A DNA stretch of 62,079 nucleotides, from NCBI GenBank assembly GCA_023422955.1, contig JAFAGG010000016.1:1-62079 (forward strand). The letters run 5' to 3'. Below the pieces are notes generated by a model. The model did not search any database, was not told where the DNA came from, and worked only from the letters and a program-made list of their open reading frames with translations. Both the position numbers and the translations under genes were made by a program. The stretch comes from Pseudomonadota bacterium (lineage in GTDB: Bacteria > Pseudomonadota > Gammaproteobacteria > Burkholderiales > Burkholderiaceae_D). Of this stretch, positions 45,587 through 53,942 are shown piece by piece (positions within the stretch are counted from its first letter, which is position 1; each line of letters opens with the position of its first letter).

Positions 45587-46657
45587 ATGCCGCGCACCGA
45601 CGATCTACGAATAAGAGAAATGAAAGAACTGGCACCTCCTTCGCATTTGATCCGCGAATTTCCGGTTTCGGACAAGGCCGGCGATACCGTGGCGAATGCG
45701 CGCATCGCGCTGCACCGCATCCTGCATGGCCAGGACGACCGCCTGATGGTGGTGATCGGCCCCTGCTCGATTCACGATACCAAGGCAGCGATGGAGTATG
45801 CGAACCGCTTGCTCACGGAGCGCGAGCGCTACAAGGACGATCTTGAAATCGTGATGCGCGTGTACTTCGAAAAACCGCGTACCACGGTGGGCTGGAAGGG
45901 CTTGATCAACGATCCGTACATGGACAACAGCTTCCGCATCAACGACGGTCTGCGCATCGCGCGCGAACTGCTGGTGAATATCAATGATCTCGGCTTGCCG
46001 GCCGGTACCGAGTTCCTGGACGTGATCAGCCCGCAGTACGTGGCCGACCTGATCAGCTGGGGCGCAATCGGTGCGCGTACCACGGAATCGCAAGTGCATC
46101 GCGAACTGGCTTCCGGCCTGTCTTGCCCGGTCGGCTTCAAGAACGGCACCGACGGCAATGTGAAGATCGCGATCGATGCGATGAAGGCGGCATCTCAGCC
46201 GCATCACTTTCTGTCGGTGACCAAGGGTGGGCATTCCGCCATCGTCTCCACCAGCGGCAACGAGGATTGCCACATCATCCTGCGCGGCGGCAAGGCGCCG
46301 AACTATGATGCCGCCAGTGTGGATGCCGCCGCCAAGGAGATCGCCAGCAGCGGCCTGGCAGCGCGTCTGATGATCGACACCTCGCATGCCAACAGCAGCA
46401 AGAAACCGGAAAACCAGGTGGGCGTCTGCGCCGAGATCGGTCACCAGGTCGCCGCGGGCGAGACCCGCATCGTCGGCGTCATGGTGGAATCGCATCTGGT
46501 CGGCGGCCGTCAGGACCTGGTGCCGGGCAAGGACCTGGTCTACGGTCAGTCCATCACCGATGGCTGCCTGTGCTGGGAAGACAGCCTGGGCTTGCTGGAA
46601 GACCTGGCTGCGTCAGTGCGTGAACGCCGCAAGGTGAATGCGCAAAGCGATGACTGA
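45587..46657 (+). CDS. aroG: 3-Deoxy-7-phosphoheptulonate (DAHP) synthase
   Basis: A 356-residue class I DAHP synthase, joining PEP and erythrose-4-phosphate as the first step to aromatic amino acids. Conserved motifs include VVIGPCSIHDTKAA, the substrate site DVISPQYVADLISWGAIGAR and GARTTESQVHRELASGLSCP, and the C-terminal IGVMVESHLV-like VGVMVESHLV. Resemblance to E. coli AroG is strong; the effector amino acid (Phe, Tyr or Trp) cannot be fixed. GGAGAAAACC precedes the ATG. Upstream is an aromatic leader peptide and a terminator (45420-45558), implying control by tRNA charging. A terminator with a UUCG loop follows. Confidence 0.95.
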   Translation: MPRTDDLRIREMKELAPPSHLIREFPVSDKAGDTVANARIALHRILHGQDDRLMVVIGPCSIHDTKAAMEYANRLLTERERYKDDLEIVMRVYFEKPRTTVGWKGLINDPYMDNSFRINDGLRIARELLVNINDLGLPAGTEFLDVISPQYVADLISWGAIGARTTESQVHRELASGLSCPVGFKNGTDGNVKIAIDAMKAASQPHHFLSVTKGGHSAIVSTSGNEDCHIILRGGKAPNYDAASVDAAAKEIASSGLAARLMIDTSHANSSKKPENQVGVCAEIGHQVAAGETRIVGVMVESHLVGGRQDLVPGKDLVYGQSITDGCLCWEDSLGLLEDLAASVRERRKVNAQSDD

Positions 46658-46665
46658 TTCTGAGT

Positions 46666-46700
46666 AAAACAAAACGCTGCTTCGGCAGCGTTTTGTTTTT
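46666..46700 (+). terminator. aroG terminator
   Basis: A perfect 15-bp stem AAAACAAAACGCTGC/GCAGCGTTTTGTTTT with a stable TTCG tetraloop and a following T run. Confidence 0.92.
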
Positions 46701-46781
46701 GGGGATGCAGGCGAGTCATGTAGCTCTCGTCCTTCAGGCCTCACGCAGGCAATGAAAAACCGATGATGGCATTTCGTGACG

Positions 46782-47420
46782 CTAGTAACGCTTGGTCAAG
46801 GTGAGGCGACCGCCTTCGCGCAGCATGTCGGTGCGATTCAGGAAGGACATGCCTAACAGGGCATGCGACAGCGAGGTTTCAAGGATGTTGGCTTCTACAT
46901 GATGCAGTTCTATATCGCCGACCTTTACCGAATCCAGCTTGACTTTATACACCGGGACAACGCCATTGGCAGTGCTCACCATGCCTCTTTTTCCCTGTTT
47001 GTAAGGGATGCCGATGCGGGATGCATCCGCTGCGGAAAGTGAAATCATGCTGGCGCCGGTATCGACCAGCAGCTTGATGCTGCTGCCGTTGATGCGGCCG
47101 GTCGTCGTGAAGTGGCCGAGGCTGTCAGCATGCAGGGTCACGGTGGGAATGCCGGACGAAGATGAGCGTGCTACGTGCTGGCCCATGGCGATGGTTTCGC
47201 GTTTGCCGTAGATCAGGAAGGTGGCGGAGGAACTGTCCGTCGAAATCAGCTTGGCATCGTTGTTGATCTGGTTGCCTGCCGAATAGGTCTTGGGGGCGGC
47301 ACCATCGACAATCAGCACGGCTTTGCCGGGAAAGATGCCTACGACACTGATGTCCAGCGCCCAGGCTGATGGGCCCGACAAGCATAGCGATGTGAGCAGC
47401 AATAGTGTGCGCATCTGCAT
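46782..47420 (-). CDS. Retropepsin-like aspartic protease (TIGR02281 type)
   Basis: A 212-residue exported protein with a signal peptide (MQMRTLLLLTSLCLSGPSAW, cut near AWA) and a retropepsin-like fold: the catalytic motif is LLVDTGASMISLSAADASRI. The C-terminal 'H-A-L-L-G-M-S-F-L-N-R' is also typical of the family. Such proteins are periplasmic, of unknown substrate, and may dimerise to form one active site. ATG 47420 has GGGGAG seven bases upstream; an ATG two codons later is an alternative. Confidence 0.85.
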   Translation of the reverse strand: MQMRTLLLLTSLCLSGPSAWALDISVVGIFPGKAVLIVDGAAPKTYSAGNQINNDAKLISTDSSSATFLIYGKRETIAMGQHVARSSSSGIPTVTLHADSLGHFTTTGRINGSSIKLLVDTGASMISLSAADASRIGIPYKQGKRGMVSTANGVVPVYKVKLDSVKVGDIELHHVEANILETSLSHALLGMSFLNRTDMLREGGRLTLTKRY

Positions 47421-47645
47421 CCGTTTTCTCCCCTTGTTCTGAACCGGTAACGCCCGCATGTCGTCTTGCTAGGGATGCACGCTGTCCCGGCGATTACCGC
47501 TCCCGCTGAAAGCGTTAGGGAGCGGACCATGCGTGTGCTTATAAAACATTAAGCCCGGTATCGAGAGCTGCTCACTCAGTCAGTTCACGATCTCGTCCGG
47601 TCATTACTGCTCTTTTCTGCTTTCTTCGCATGCAGGGCGTATGCC

Positions 47646-48131
47646 TTAATCGCGGAAGTTGTTGAAGGCCAGCGGCAGATCCGAAACGTCCTTTTTCAGC
47701 AGCGCCATGGCCGCCTGCAGATCATCCCGCTTGGCGCCGGTAACGCGTACCGCGTCGCCTTGTATGCTGGCCTGCAGTTTCATCTTGCTGTCCTTGATGA
47801 TGCGCACGATCTTCTTGGCAGCTTCGGTCTCGATGCCGTTCCTGACCTTGATGACTTGCTTGACCTTGTCGCCGCCGATTTTCTCTATCTTGCCCAGATC
47901 GAGAAAGCGCACATCGACGTTACGCTTGGCCATTTTGGTGGTCAGGACTTCACGCACCTGGCTGAGCTGGAAGTCGGAGTCGGCATACGCGGTCAGCTCG
48001 CGTTCTTTTTGCTCGATGCGGGCATCGGTACCCTTGAAATCGAAGCGGGTACCAATATCCTTGCTGGCCTGGTCGACTGCATTGCGCACTTCAACCATAT
48101 CGGCTTCGGATACAACGTCAAAAGAGGGCAT
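47646..48131 (-). CDS. yajQ: YajQ-family nucleotide-binding protein
   Basis: A 161-residue YajQ protein with the duplicated RRM-like fold. Members bind c-di-GMP or nucleotides; in Xanthomonas one acts as a c-di-GMP effector. Conserved parts include SFDVVSEADMVEVRNAVDQA and VRVTGAKRDDLQAAMALL. AAGGAAATACC precedes the ATG. It is divergent from murB. Confidence 0.94.
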   Translation of the reverse strand: MPSFDVVSEADMVEVRNAVDQASKDIGTRFDFKGTDARIEQKERELTAYADSDFQLSQVREVLTTKMAKRNVDVRFLDLGKIEKIGGDKVKQVIKVRNGIETEAAKKIVRIIKDSKMKLQASIQGDAVRVTGAKRDDLQAAMALLKKDVSDLPLAFNNFRD

Positions 48132-48291
48132 GGTATTTCCTTTATCGCTAATCAGTCATAAAACAGTCACAAAAGGCGGATAGATAAATAACTATCCATT
48201 CTGACAAGCGATTCTACCAGCTGGCTTTCAAGCGTAACAGGCGTAGGCGGCAAGATTGCAGCAGGGATCGCGCCTGCAAGCCGCCCGGCGC

Positions 48292-48297
48292 TATAAT
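48292..48297 (+). promoter_or_regulatory. murB -10 element very close to the start codon
   Basis: A TATAAT ends nine bases before the murB ATG, so transcription would start about at the ATG: a leaderless or near-leaderless mRNA. No convincing -35 is seen. Confidence 0.4.
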
Positions 48298-48305
48298 CAT
48301 CCGCC

Positions 48306-49334
48306 ATGACTGTCACGCTTCCCATCCAGAATAATTTCCTGCTGCAGGCGCACAACAGCTTCGGCATTGCCGCCAGAGCCGCTTCCTATCTGCCGGTTAC
48401 CGAGGTCCAGGCCCTGTCGGACCTGCATGCCGCAGGAGCCCTGTCGGCCCAGCCTGTGCTGGTGCTGGGCGGCGGCAGCAACATCTTGCTGACCCGTGAT
48501 TTCCCCGGACTGGTGCTGCACATGCGCAATCGCGGCATCAGTATCGTCGATGAAGACGAGCAGGCGGTTTACGTGCGCGCCGCCGCCGGTGAAAACTGGC
48601 ATGCGTTGGTACTGTGGACGCTGCAGCGCGGGCTGGGCGGACTGGAAAACCTGTCGCTGATTCCCGGCACCGTGGGCGCGGCGCCAATACAGAACATCGG
48701 CGCTTATGGAACCGAGATAAAAGATGTTTTGCATAAGCTCAGCTACTTCGACCGGAACAGCGGACAAGTAGTCACGCTGAACAAAGCTGCCTGCGAATTC
48801 GCTTATCGCGACAGCGTTTTCAAGCGCAGCTTGCGTGAGCAGGCCATCATCGTGGAAGTCTGTTTTGCCTTGCCAAAATCCTGGCAGCCGAATATTCGCT
48901 ACGCAGAGCTGGCGCAGGAACTGGCGGTGCGCGGCGTGAGCGATCCCGATCCGAGAACTGTCAGCGATGCGGTGATCGCGATTCGTACCCGCAAGCTGCC
49001 GGATCCGGCGGTGATCGGCAATGCCGGCAGTTTTTTCAAGAACCCTGTGGTTACTGTTGCGCAGCGCGATGCCTTGCTCGCGCATTATCCGGACCTGGTG
49101 AATTATCCGCAGGCGGACGGCAGCGTGAAACTGGCTGCCGGCTGGCTTATAGATCGTTGCGGCTGGAAAGGCAAATCAACGGGCGCGGCCGGCGTGTATG
49201 AGAAGCAGGCGCTGGTGCTGGTCAATCGCGGCGGCGCCAGCGGCAGCGATATCGCGGAACTTGCCGCTGCCATCCAGCAGGATGTGGCGCGGCAGTTCGA
49301 TGTGAAGCTGGAACCGGAACCGATTTTTATATAA
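48306..49334 (+). CDS. murB: UDP-N-acetylenolpyruvoylglucosamine reductase MurB
   Basis: A 342-residue type I (enterobacterial-type) MurB that reduces UDP-GlcNAc-enolpyruvate to UDP-MurNAc using FAD and NADPH. Features: the FAD-binding LGGGSNILLTRDFPG, the SLIPGTVGAAPIQNIGAYG loop, and the C-terminal 'G-N-A-G-S-F-F-K-N-P' segment. No Shine-Dalgarno is visible; a TATAAT just upstream suggests a leaderless message. Confidence 0.95.
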   Translation: MTVTLPIQNNFLLQAHNSFGIAARAASYLPVTEVQALSDLHAAGALSAQPVLVLGGGSNILLTRDFPGLVLHMRNRGISIVDEDEQAVYVRAAAGENWHALVLWTLQRGLGGLENLSLIPGTVGAAPIQNIGAYGTEIKDVLHKLSYFDRNSGQVVTLNKAACEFAYRDSVFKRSLREQAIIVEVCFALPKSWQPNIRYAELAQELAVRGVSDPDPRTVSDAVIAIRTRKLPDPAVIGNAGSFFKNPVVTVAQRDALLAHYPDLVNYPQADGSVKLAAGWLIDRCGWKGKSTGAAGVYEKQALVLVNRGGASGSDIAELAAAIQQDVARQFDVKLEPEPIFI

Positions 49335-49336
49335 CG

Positions 49337-49639
49337 ATGCAAGCCTGGCAAATTCTCCTCTATTACCTGCTTGCCAGTGCGATGGCTTTCCTCGCCTACT
49401 GGCTGGACAAGTCCGCCGCTCGCGACGGGCGCTGGCGCATACCGGAAAGCCGCTTGCATCTGCTGGCGCTGATGGGTGGATGGCCGGGAGCCTGGCTGGC
49501 GCAACGCACGCTGCGGCACAAGACGCGCAAGCAACCGTTTCAGGCGATTTTCTGGATAACTGGGGTGTTGCATTGCGCATTGCTGGCCTGGGCCATTTCG
49601 CCGCAGGGACGTTCCATGCTGCATGCGTGGATGCAATAA
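49337..49639 (+). CDS. DUF1294 membrane protein
   Basis: A 100-residue protein of the DUF1294 family with three hydrophobic segments (QILLYYLLASAMAFLAYWLD; LHLLALMGGWPGAWLAQRTL; FQAIFWITGVLHCALLAWAI). The core motif R-I-P-E-x-x-L-H-L-L is typical. The function is unknown. It begins two bases after the murB stop and is presumably cotranslated. Its stop lies inside the terminator. Confidence 0.8.
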   Translation: MQAWQILLYYLLASAMAFLAYWLDKSAARDGRWRIPESRLHLLALMGGWPGAWLAQRTLRHKTRKQPFQAIFWITGVLHCALLAWAISPQGRSMLHAWMQ

Positions 49640-49679
49640 AAAACCGGCAACTGCATGAACTGCAGGCCGGTTTTTTATT
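49635..49679. terminator. Bidirectional terminator between DUF1294 gene and ppnP
   Basis: 14-bp arms AATAAAAAACCGGC/GCCGGTTTTTTATT with an inner CTGCA/TGCAG stem; both ends carry A/T runs, so it can stop convergent transcripts from either side. Confidence 0.9.
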
Positions 49680-49696
49680 GGAGCCGAATCCGGCAA

Positions 49697-50011
49697 TCAA
49701 CCGTAATGGCAGGTGTAATCCATGGTTTCCAGCACTTCGATGTCGAAGCTGGAATTGGCCGGCACCTTGAAGCTTTGTCCTGCCTGGTATTCATTCCAGC
49801 TGTCTTCGCCCTTCATGCGCACGCGGCATTTGCCCGCATTTAGTTCCATCACTTCCGGTGCCGAGGTGCCGAAGGTCAGCGAGGCGGGGAAGATTACACC
49901 TATGGTTTTCTTGCTGCCGTCTGCGAACAGGATGTTGTGCGAGACGCATTTACCGTCGAAGTAAACGTTAGGCTGGGTAACGACGGAGACGTTGTCGAAT
50001 TGCTTGCTCAT
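49697..50011 (-). CDS. ppnP: Pyrimidine/purine nucleoside phosphorylase PpnP
   Basis: A 104-residue cupin-like enzyme (DUF1255 family) that phosphorolyses several nucleosides. Conserved parts include 'Y-F-D-G-K-C-V-S-H' and PEVMELNAGKCRVRM, and the C-terminal YTCHYG. It is the last gene of the argF-to-ppnP run; argG is 22 bases upstream. Confidence 0.9.
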   Translation of the reverse strand: MSKQFDNVSVVTQPNVYFDGKCVSHNILFADGSKKTIGVIFPASLTFGTSAPEVMELNAGKCRVRMKGEDSWNEYQAGQSFKVPANSSFDIEVLETMDYTCHYG

Positions 50012-50033
50012 GGTGTTTAGTGTTTAAGGATGA

Positions 50034-51371
50034 TTAGTCGTTGTCTTTGGTCAGGCGCGGCAGGCCAACCGACGAGTTGTTGCCGAGCAGGCCGGCCTTG
50101 CTGTAGATGCCCAGCTTCTGGCGGGTGTCGGTAATGTCCAGATTGCGCATGGTGAGCTGGCCGATGCGGTCCTGCGGGGAGAACGGTGCATCTTCCACTT
50201 TTTCCATCGACAGGCGTTCCGGCGCATAGGTCAGGTTGGGCGAGTCGGTATTCAGAATCGAATAGTCGTTGCCGCGACGCAGTTCGAGCGTGACTTCGCC
50301 GGTGACTGCGCGCGCTACCCAGCGCTGCGAGGCTTCGCGCAGCATGATGGCTTGCGGATCGAACCAGCGGCCCTGGTACAGCAGGCGGCCCAGCTTGCGG
50401 CCATTTTCGCGATATTGTTCGATGGTGTCTTCATTGTGAATGCCGCTCACCAGGCGTTCATAAGCGATGAACAGCAGTGCCAGGCCCGGAGCCTCGTAGA
50501 TGCCGCGGCTCTTGGCTTCGATGATGCGGTTTTCGATCTGGTCGCTCATGCCCAGGCCGTGACGGCCGCCGATGAGGTTGGCTTCGGCCAGCAGATCCAC
50601 GGCATTGGCGAAGGTCTTGCCATTGAGCGCGACCGGATAACCTTCTTCGAAGCGCACCGTGACTTCTTCGCGCTTGACTTCGACGTCGTCGCGCCAGAAG
50701 GCCACGCCCATGATGGGCTGGACGATCTTGATGCCGGAACTCAGCAGTTCCAGGTCTTTCGCTTCATGCGTGGCGCCCAGCATGTTGGAGTCGGTGGAAT
50801 AAGCCTTCTCGACCGACATCTTGTAATCGAAGCCGGACTTGATCATGAATTCCGACATTTCCTTGCGGCCGCCCAGTTCCTGGATGAAGGTGTCGTCCAG
50901 CCAGGGTTTGTAGATGCGCAGCTTGGGATTGATCAGCAAGCCGTAGCGGTAGAAGCGCTCGATATCGTTGCCCTTGAAGGTGGAACCGTCGCCCCAGATA
51001 TCGACCTGGTCTTCCTGCATCGCCGAGACCAGCATGGTGCCGGTGACAGCGCGGCCCAGCGGCGTAGTGTTGAAGTAGGTAACGCCGGCGGTCGTGATGT
51101 GGAAAGCGCCGCTTTGCAGCGCGGCGATACCTTCCGCCACCAGCTGTTCGCGGCAATCGATCAGGCGTGCCTGTTCCGCGCCGTACTGCATGGCTTTTTT
51201 CGGAATGGCATCGTAATCCGGTTCGTCAGGCTGGCCGAGGTTGGCGGTATAGGCATAAGGAATCGCGCCTTTCTGGCGCATCCACAGCAGCGCAGCGCTG
51301 GTATCGAGACCGCCGGAAAAGGCAATGCCCACTTTCTGGTTGACGGGAACGGACTGGAGTATGGTCGACAT
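50034..51371 (-). CDS. argG: Argininosuccinate synthase
   Basis: A 445-residue enzyme that joins citrulline and aspartate with ATP. The length and VGIAFSGGLDTSAALLWMRQ opening match the longer ArgG subtype found in E. coli and many betaproteobacteria. The citrulline/ATP region TPLGRAVTGTMLVSAM and the C-terminal YSKAGLLGNNSSVGLPRL are conserved. argF is two genes upstream in the same direction; carbamoyl phosphate and argH genes are elsewhere. A Shine-Dalgarno is not obvious. Confidence 0.96.
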   Translation of the reverse strand: MSTILQSVPVNQKVGIAFSGGLDTSAALLWMRQKGAIPYAYTANLGQPDEPDYDAIPKKAMQYGAEQARLIDCREQLVAEGIAALQSGAFHITTAGVTYFNTTPLGRAVTGTMLVSAMQEDQVDIWGDGSTFKGNDIERFYRYGLLINPKLRIYKPWLDDTFIQELGGRKEMSEFMIKSGFDYKMSVEKAYSTDSNMLGATHEAKDLELLSSGIKIVQPIMGVAFWRDDVEVKREEVTVRFEEGYPVALNGKTFANAVDLLAEANLIGGRHGLGMSDQIENRIIEAKSRGIYEAPGLALLFIAYERLVSGIHNEDTIEQYRENGRKLGRLLYQGRWFDPQAIMLREASQRWVARAVTGEVTLELRRGNDYSILNTDSPNLTYAPERLSMEKVEDAPFSPQDRIGQLTMRNLDITDTRQKLGIYSKAGLLGNNSSVGLPRLTKDND

Positions 51372-51416
51372 GATTTCTGCTTTGAATAAAGAGGGTTCAG
51401 GCTGGGTTGTTCGGTT

Positions 51417-51449
51417 GGCTGTCAGCTGGCTGTCAGCTGGCTGTCAGGT
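51417..51449. repeat. Three 11-base tandem repeats at the DUF2798 gene 3' end
   Basis: GGCTGTCAGCT occurs at 51417-51427 and 51428-51438 and nearly again at 51439-51449 (GGCTGTCAGGT). The unit crosses the DUF2798 stop, so unit gain or loss would alter the C-terminus. Confidence 0.8.
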
Positions 51450-51660
51450 GATTGACCAGGATGCGGACGCGGCGCGCAAGTATCAGGATGCAGATGAAAG
51501 CCATCGGCCAGGCGATGATGAAAGCATGCATCCAGCGTGCTATGAAACCGCTGTCGTAGCCGGTGTTCACGAAGGTGACGATGCCGGTCATGATGAAGGC
51601 CATGCTCAGGGACATCAGCAGCGCAAATAAGGAATTGGCGTGGCGCTGGGAAATTCGCAT
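51433..51660 (-). CDS. DUF2798 membrane protein
   Basis: A 75-residue protein with two hydrophobic segments (NSLFALLMSLSMAFIMTGIV and WMHAFIIAWPMAFICILILA), the arrangement of DUF2798 proteins of unknown function. It begins one base after the argF stop and precedes argG by about 60 bases, so it is in the arg operon. The C-terminus (LVNHLTAS) ends inside an 11-base repeat. The ATG at 51660 (MRISQRHAN) is the family-like start; a longer upstream frame overlaps argF. Confidence 0.8.
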   Translation of the reverse strand: MRISQRHANSLFALLMSLSMAFIMTGIVTFVNTGYDSGFIARWMHAFIIAWPMAFICILILARRVRILVNHLTAS

Positions 51661-51661
51661 G

Positions 51662-52576
51662 TCAGGCAATCCTCCCCAGAACCAGGTATTCGAGCAGCGC
51701 TTTTTGCACGTGCAGGCGGTTTTCCGCTTCATCCCACACCACCGACTGCGGACCATCGATCACTTCGGCCGCCACTTCTTCGCCGCGATGCGCGGGCAGG
51801 CAGTGCATGAACAAGGCATCGGGATGCGCGCGCTGCATCTTGGCGCCATCCACGATCCAGCCCTTGAAGGCTTTCAGGCGCACCGCGTTTTCTTCTTCCC
51901 AGCCCATGCTGGTCCACACATCGGTGGTGACCAGGTCGGCGTTTTCGCAGGCATCCGAAGGGTCGGTAAACACGGTGTAATGCGTGTTGCCGGGATTGAC
52001 CAGCACAGGATCGATTTCATAGCGCTTGGGCGTGGAGACGTTCACATGGAAGCCGAACACTTGCGCAGCCTGCAGCCAGGAATACAGCATGTTGTTGGCG
52101 TCGCCTATCCAGGCCACCGTCTTGCCCGCGATGGAACCGCGATGCTCGATGTAGGTGAATACGTCGGCCAGCACCTGGCAGGGATGGTGTTCATTGGTCA
52201 GGCCATTGACCACCGGCACGCGCGAATGGGCGGCGAAACGCTCGATGATTTCCTGGCCGAAGGTGCGGATCATGATGATGTCGCACATGCGGGACATCAC
52301 TTGTGCCGCATCCTCCACCGGCTCGCCGCGTCCCAGCTGGCTGTCGCGGGTATTCAGGTAAATCGCTGCGCCGCCGAGCTGGTGCATGCCGGCTTCGAAC
52401 GACAGGCGGGTGCGCGTGGAGTTCTTTTCGAACACCATGACCAGCGTGCGGTCCTGCAGCGGGTGGTAGGGTTCGTAATTCTTGAATTTTTGCTTGATGA
52501 GGCGCGTACGCTCAATCAGGTAGGCGTATTCATCCAGCGTGAAATCCGAGAATTGAAGAAAGTGTTTGATTGCCAT
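51662..52576 (-). CDS. argF: Ornithine carbamoyltransferase
   Basis: A 304-residue enzyme that makes citrulline from ornithine and carbamoyl phosphate. Motifs present: FEKNSTRTRLSFEAG (carbamoyl-phosphate site), 'H-P-C-Q-V-L-A-D' and the MHCLPAHRGEEV ornithine loop. Start ATG 52576 (MAIKHFLQ) is canonical; the longer frame is the leader. A hairpin sits just before the start codon. Confidence 0.95.
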   Translation of the reverse strand: MAIKHFLQFSDFTLDEYAYLIERTRLIKQKFKNYEPYHPLQDRTLVMVFEKNSTRTRLSFEAGMHQLGGAAIYLNTRDSQLGRGEPVEDAAQVMSRMCDIIMIRTFGQEIIERFAAHSRVPVVNGLTNEHHPCQVLADVFTYIEHRGSIAGKTVAWIGDANNMLYSWLQAAQVFGFHVNVSTPKRYEIDPVLVNPGNTHYTVFTDPSDACENADLVTTDVWTSMGWEEENAVRLKAFKGWIVDGAKMQRAHPDALFMHCLPAHRGEEVAAEVIDGPQSVVWDEAENRLHVQKALLEYLVLGRIA

Positions 52577-52585
52577 AAATAGAAA

Positions 52586-52638
52586 CGGCGGCGAGGGTGG
52601 CGCCTGCCGCCGAAGTGTTTGTAAGCCGTTCAATTATA
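52586..52638 (-). promoter_or_regulatory. argF -10 element and leader hairpin
   Basis: TATAAT on the minus strand (52638-52633) and, in the leader, the 7-bp hairpin CGGCGGC/GCCGCCG (52586-52592 and 52606-52612) ending ten bases before the ATG, where a ribosome site would be. No Shine-Dalgarno is seen. Confidence 0.4.
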
Positions 52639-52693
52639 AGAGATTTTTGCTGAAAAAACAGCATCATGGCCCGGCCCGTGCCACTGCCTTGCT

Positions 52694-53584
52694 TCAATAG
52701 CGTTTCTGCGAGGATTCGTGCAGCAGTTGCCGGTACAAATCGTGACGCATGGGATGGATCTCCCCTTTTTCCACTGCCATCAGCACCGCGCAAGCCGGTT
52801 CCGACAAATGATGGCAATTGTAAAAGCGGCATCCACCCAGGTGCGGGGTAAAGTCACGGAACGCCCGTTCCAGCATGCCTTCCGTCAAATGGTAGAGACC
52901 GAATTCCTGGAAGCCGGGTGAATCGAACACCTGTGTGCGCTCGTCGATCTGGTAGAGACGGGTAAAGGTGGTGGTGTGTTTGCCGCTGTTGAGCGCAGCC
53001 GAGATTTCGCGCACGGCGATTTCCGCGCCCGGCACCAGCAGGTTGATCAGCGAAGACTTGCCCATGCCGGACTGGCCCAGCAGGATAGTCGACTGGCCGG
53101 CCAGTATCGGCGCCAGCTTGGCGACGGTGGCCTCGGGATCTGCCTTGGCCGACACTTCATGTATCGCGTATCCCAGTCCTGCATACAGAGCAAGGCGTTC
53201 GCGCGTTCTGTCCAGGTATGCTTCGATATCGATCTTGTTCAATATCAGGTGGACCGTTATACCGGCAGCTTCTGCCGCCACCAGCGCGCGTGAAACCAGG
53301 TCGTCGGAATAGCCGGGTTCGGTCGCGACCACGATGAACATTTGCGTGACGTTGGCTGCCAGCAGCTTGGATTTGAACTGGTCCGAGCGATACAGCAGGG
53401 TAGCGCGCGGCAGGATTTCCTCGATCACGGCCTGATCGGCCGAAGACTGGCGCAGGCGTACCCGGTCGCCGGTCGCGACATCGCTTCTTTTCCCTCGGGT
53501 CACGCATTGCAGCCGGGTCTGGCCGGCTTGCACAAGGTAATGGCGCCCGTGCGCGGCGATGACGGTACCTGCCAGTTCACTCAT
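52694..53584 (-). CDS. rsgA: Ribosome small-subunit GTPase RsgA
   Basis: A 296-residue circularly permuted GTPase that helps 30S maturation. The order is OB fold, G4 (ILNKIDIEAYLD), G1 (LLGQSGMGKSSLINLLVPGA), G3 (VFDSPGFQEFGL), then a zinc-binding Cys/His set (CRFYNCHHLSEPACAV). This order is diagnostic. Its ATG overlaps the phhB stop by ATGA. Confidence 0.96.
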   Translation of the reverse strand: MSELAGTVIAAHGRHYLVQAGQTRLQCVTRGKRSDVATGDRVRLRQSSADQAVIEEILPRATLLYRSDQFKSKLLAANVTQMFIVVATEPGYSDDLVSRALVAAEAAGITVHLILNKIDIEAYLDRTRERLALYAGLGYAIHEVSAKADPEATVAKLAPILAGQSTILLGQSGMGKSSLINLLVPGAEIAVREISAALNSGKHTTTFTRLYQIDERTQVFDSPGFQEFGLYHLTEGMLERAFRDFTPHLGGCRFYNCHHLSEPACAVLMAVEKGEIHPMRHDLYRQLLHESSQKRY

Positions 53585-53925
53585 GCCGGTTCCGCTGACT
53601 GCTGATAGATGGCATCGATTTTCGCGGCGCAGATGAAGTCATTGTCGGACAAGCCGCCCACCGAATGCGTATGGAAGGTGACGGTGCAGCGCTTGTAAGT
53701 CACCAGCAGGTCGGCATGATGGTCTTCCGCGTGAAAGAGATAGGCAATCGCATTCACGAAGGCCATGGTGCGGTAGTAATTCTTGAATTCGAATGCTCGG
53801 CTGATGTGCTTGTTCTCCAACTGCCATTCCGGTACTGCCTGCAGGCAGGCGGCGATTTCCTGGTCGTTCAAGGCCTGGGTCTGATGATTGCAGCGGCGGG
53901 CAAGCAATTCGGCGGCGGTGGTCAT
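53581..53925 (-). CDS. phhB: Pterin-4a-carbinolamine dehydratase
   Basis: A 114-residue PCD/DCoH enzyme that recycles tetrahydrobiopterin-type cofactor. The motif 'H-A-E-D-H-H-A-D-L-L-V-T-Y-K-R-C-T-V' contains the three conserved histidines. A phenylalanine hydroxylase gene (phhA) is not in the window. GAGGA precedes ATG 53925. It is coupled to rsgA by ATGA and follows the M48 gene by 17 bases. Confidence 0.93.
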   Translation of the reverse strand: MTTAAELLARRCNHQTQALNDQEIAACLQAVPEWQLENKHISRAFEFKNYYRTMAFVNAIAYLFHAEDHHADLLVTYKRCTVTFHTHSVGGLSDNDFICAAKIDAIYQQSAEPA

Positions 53926-53942
53926 GGCAGGGTCCTCTTCAA

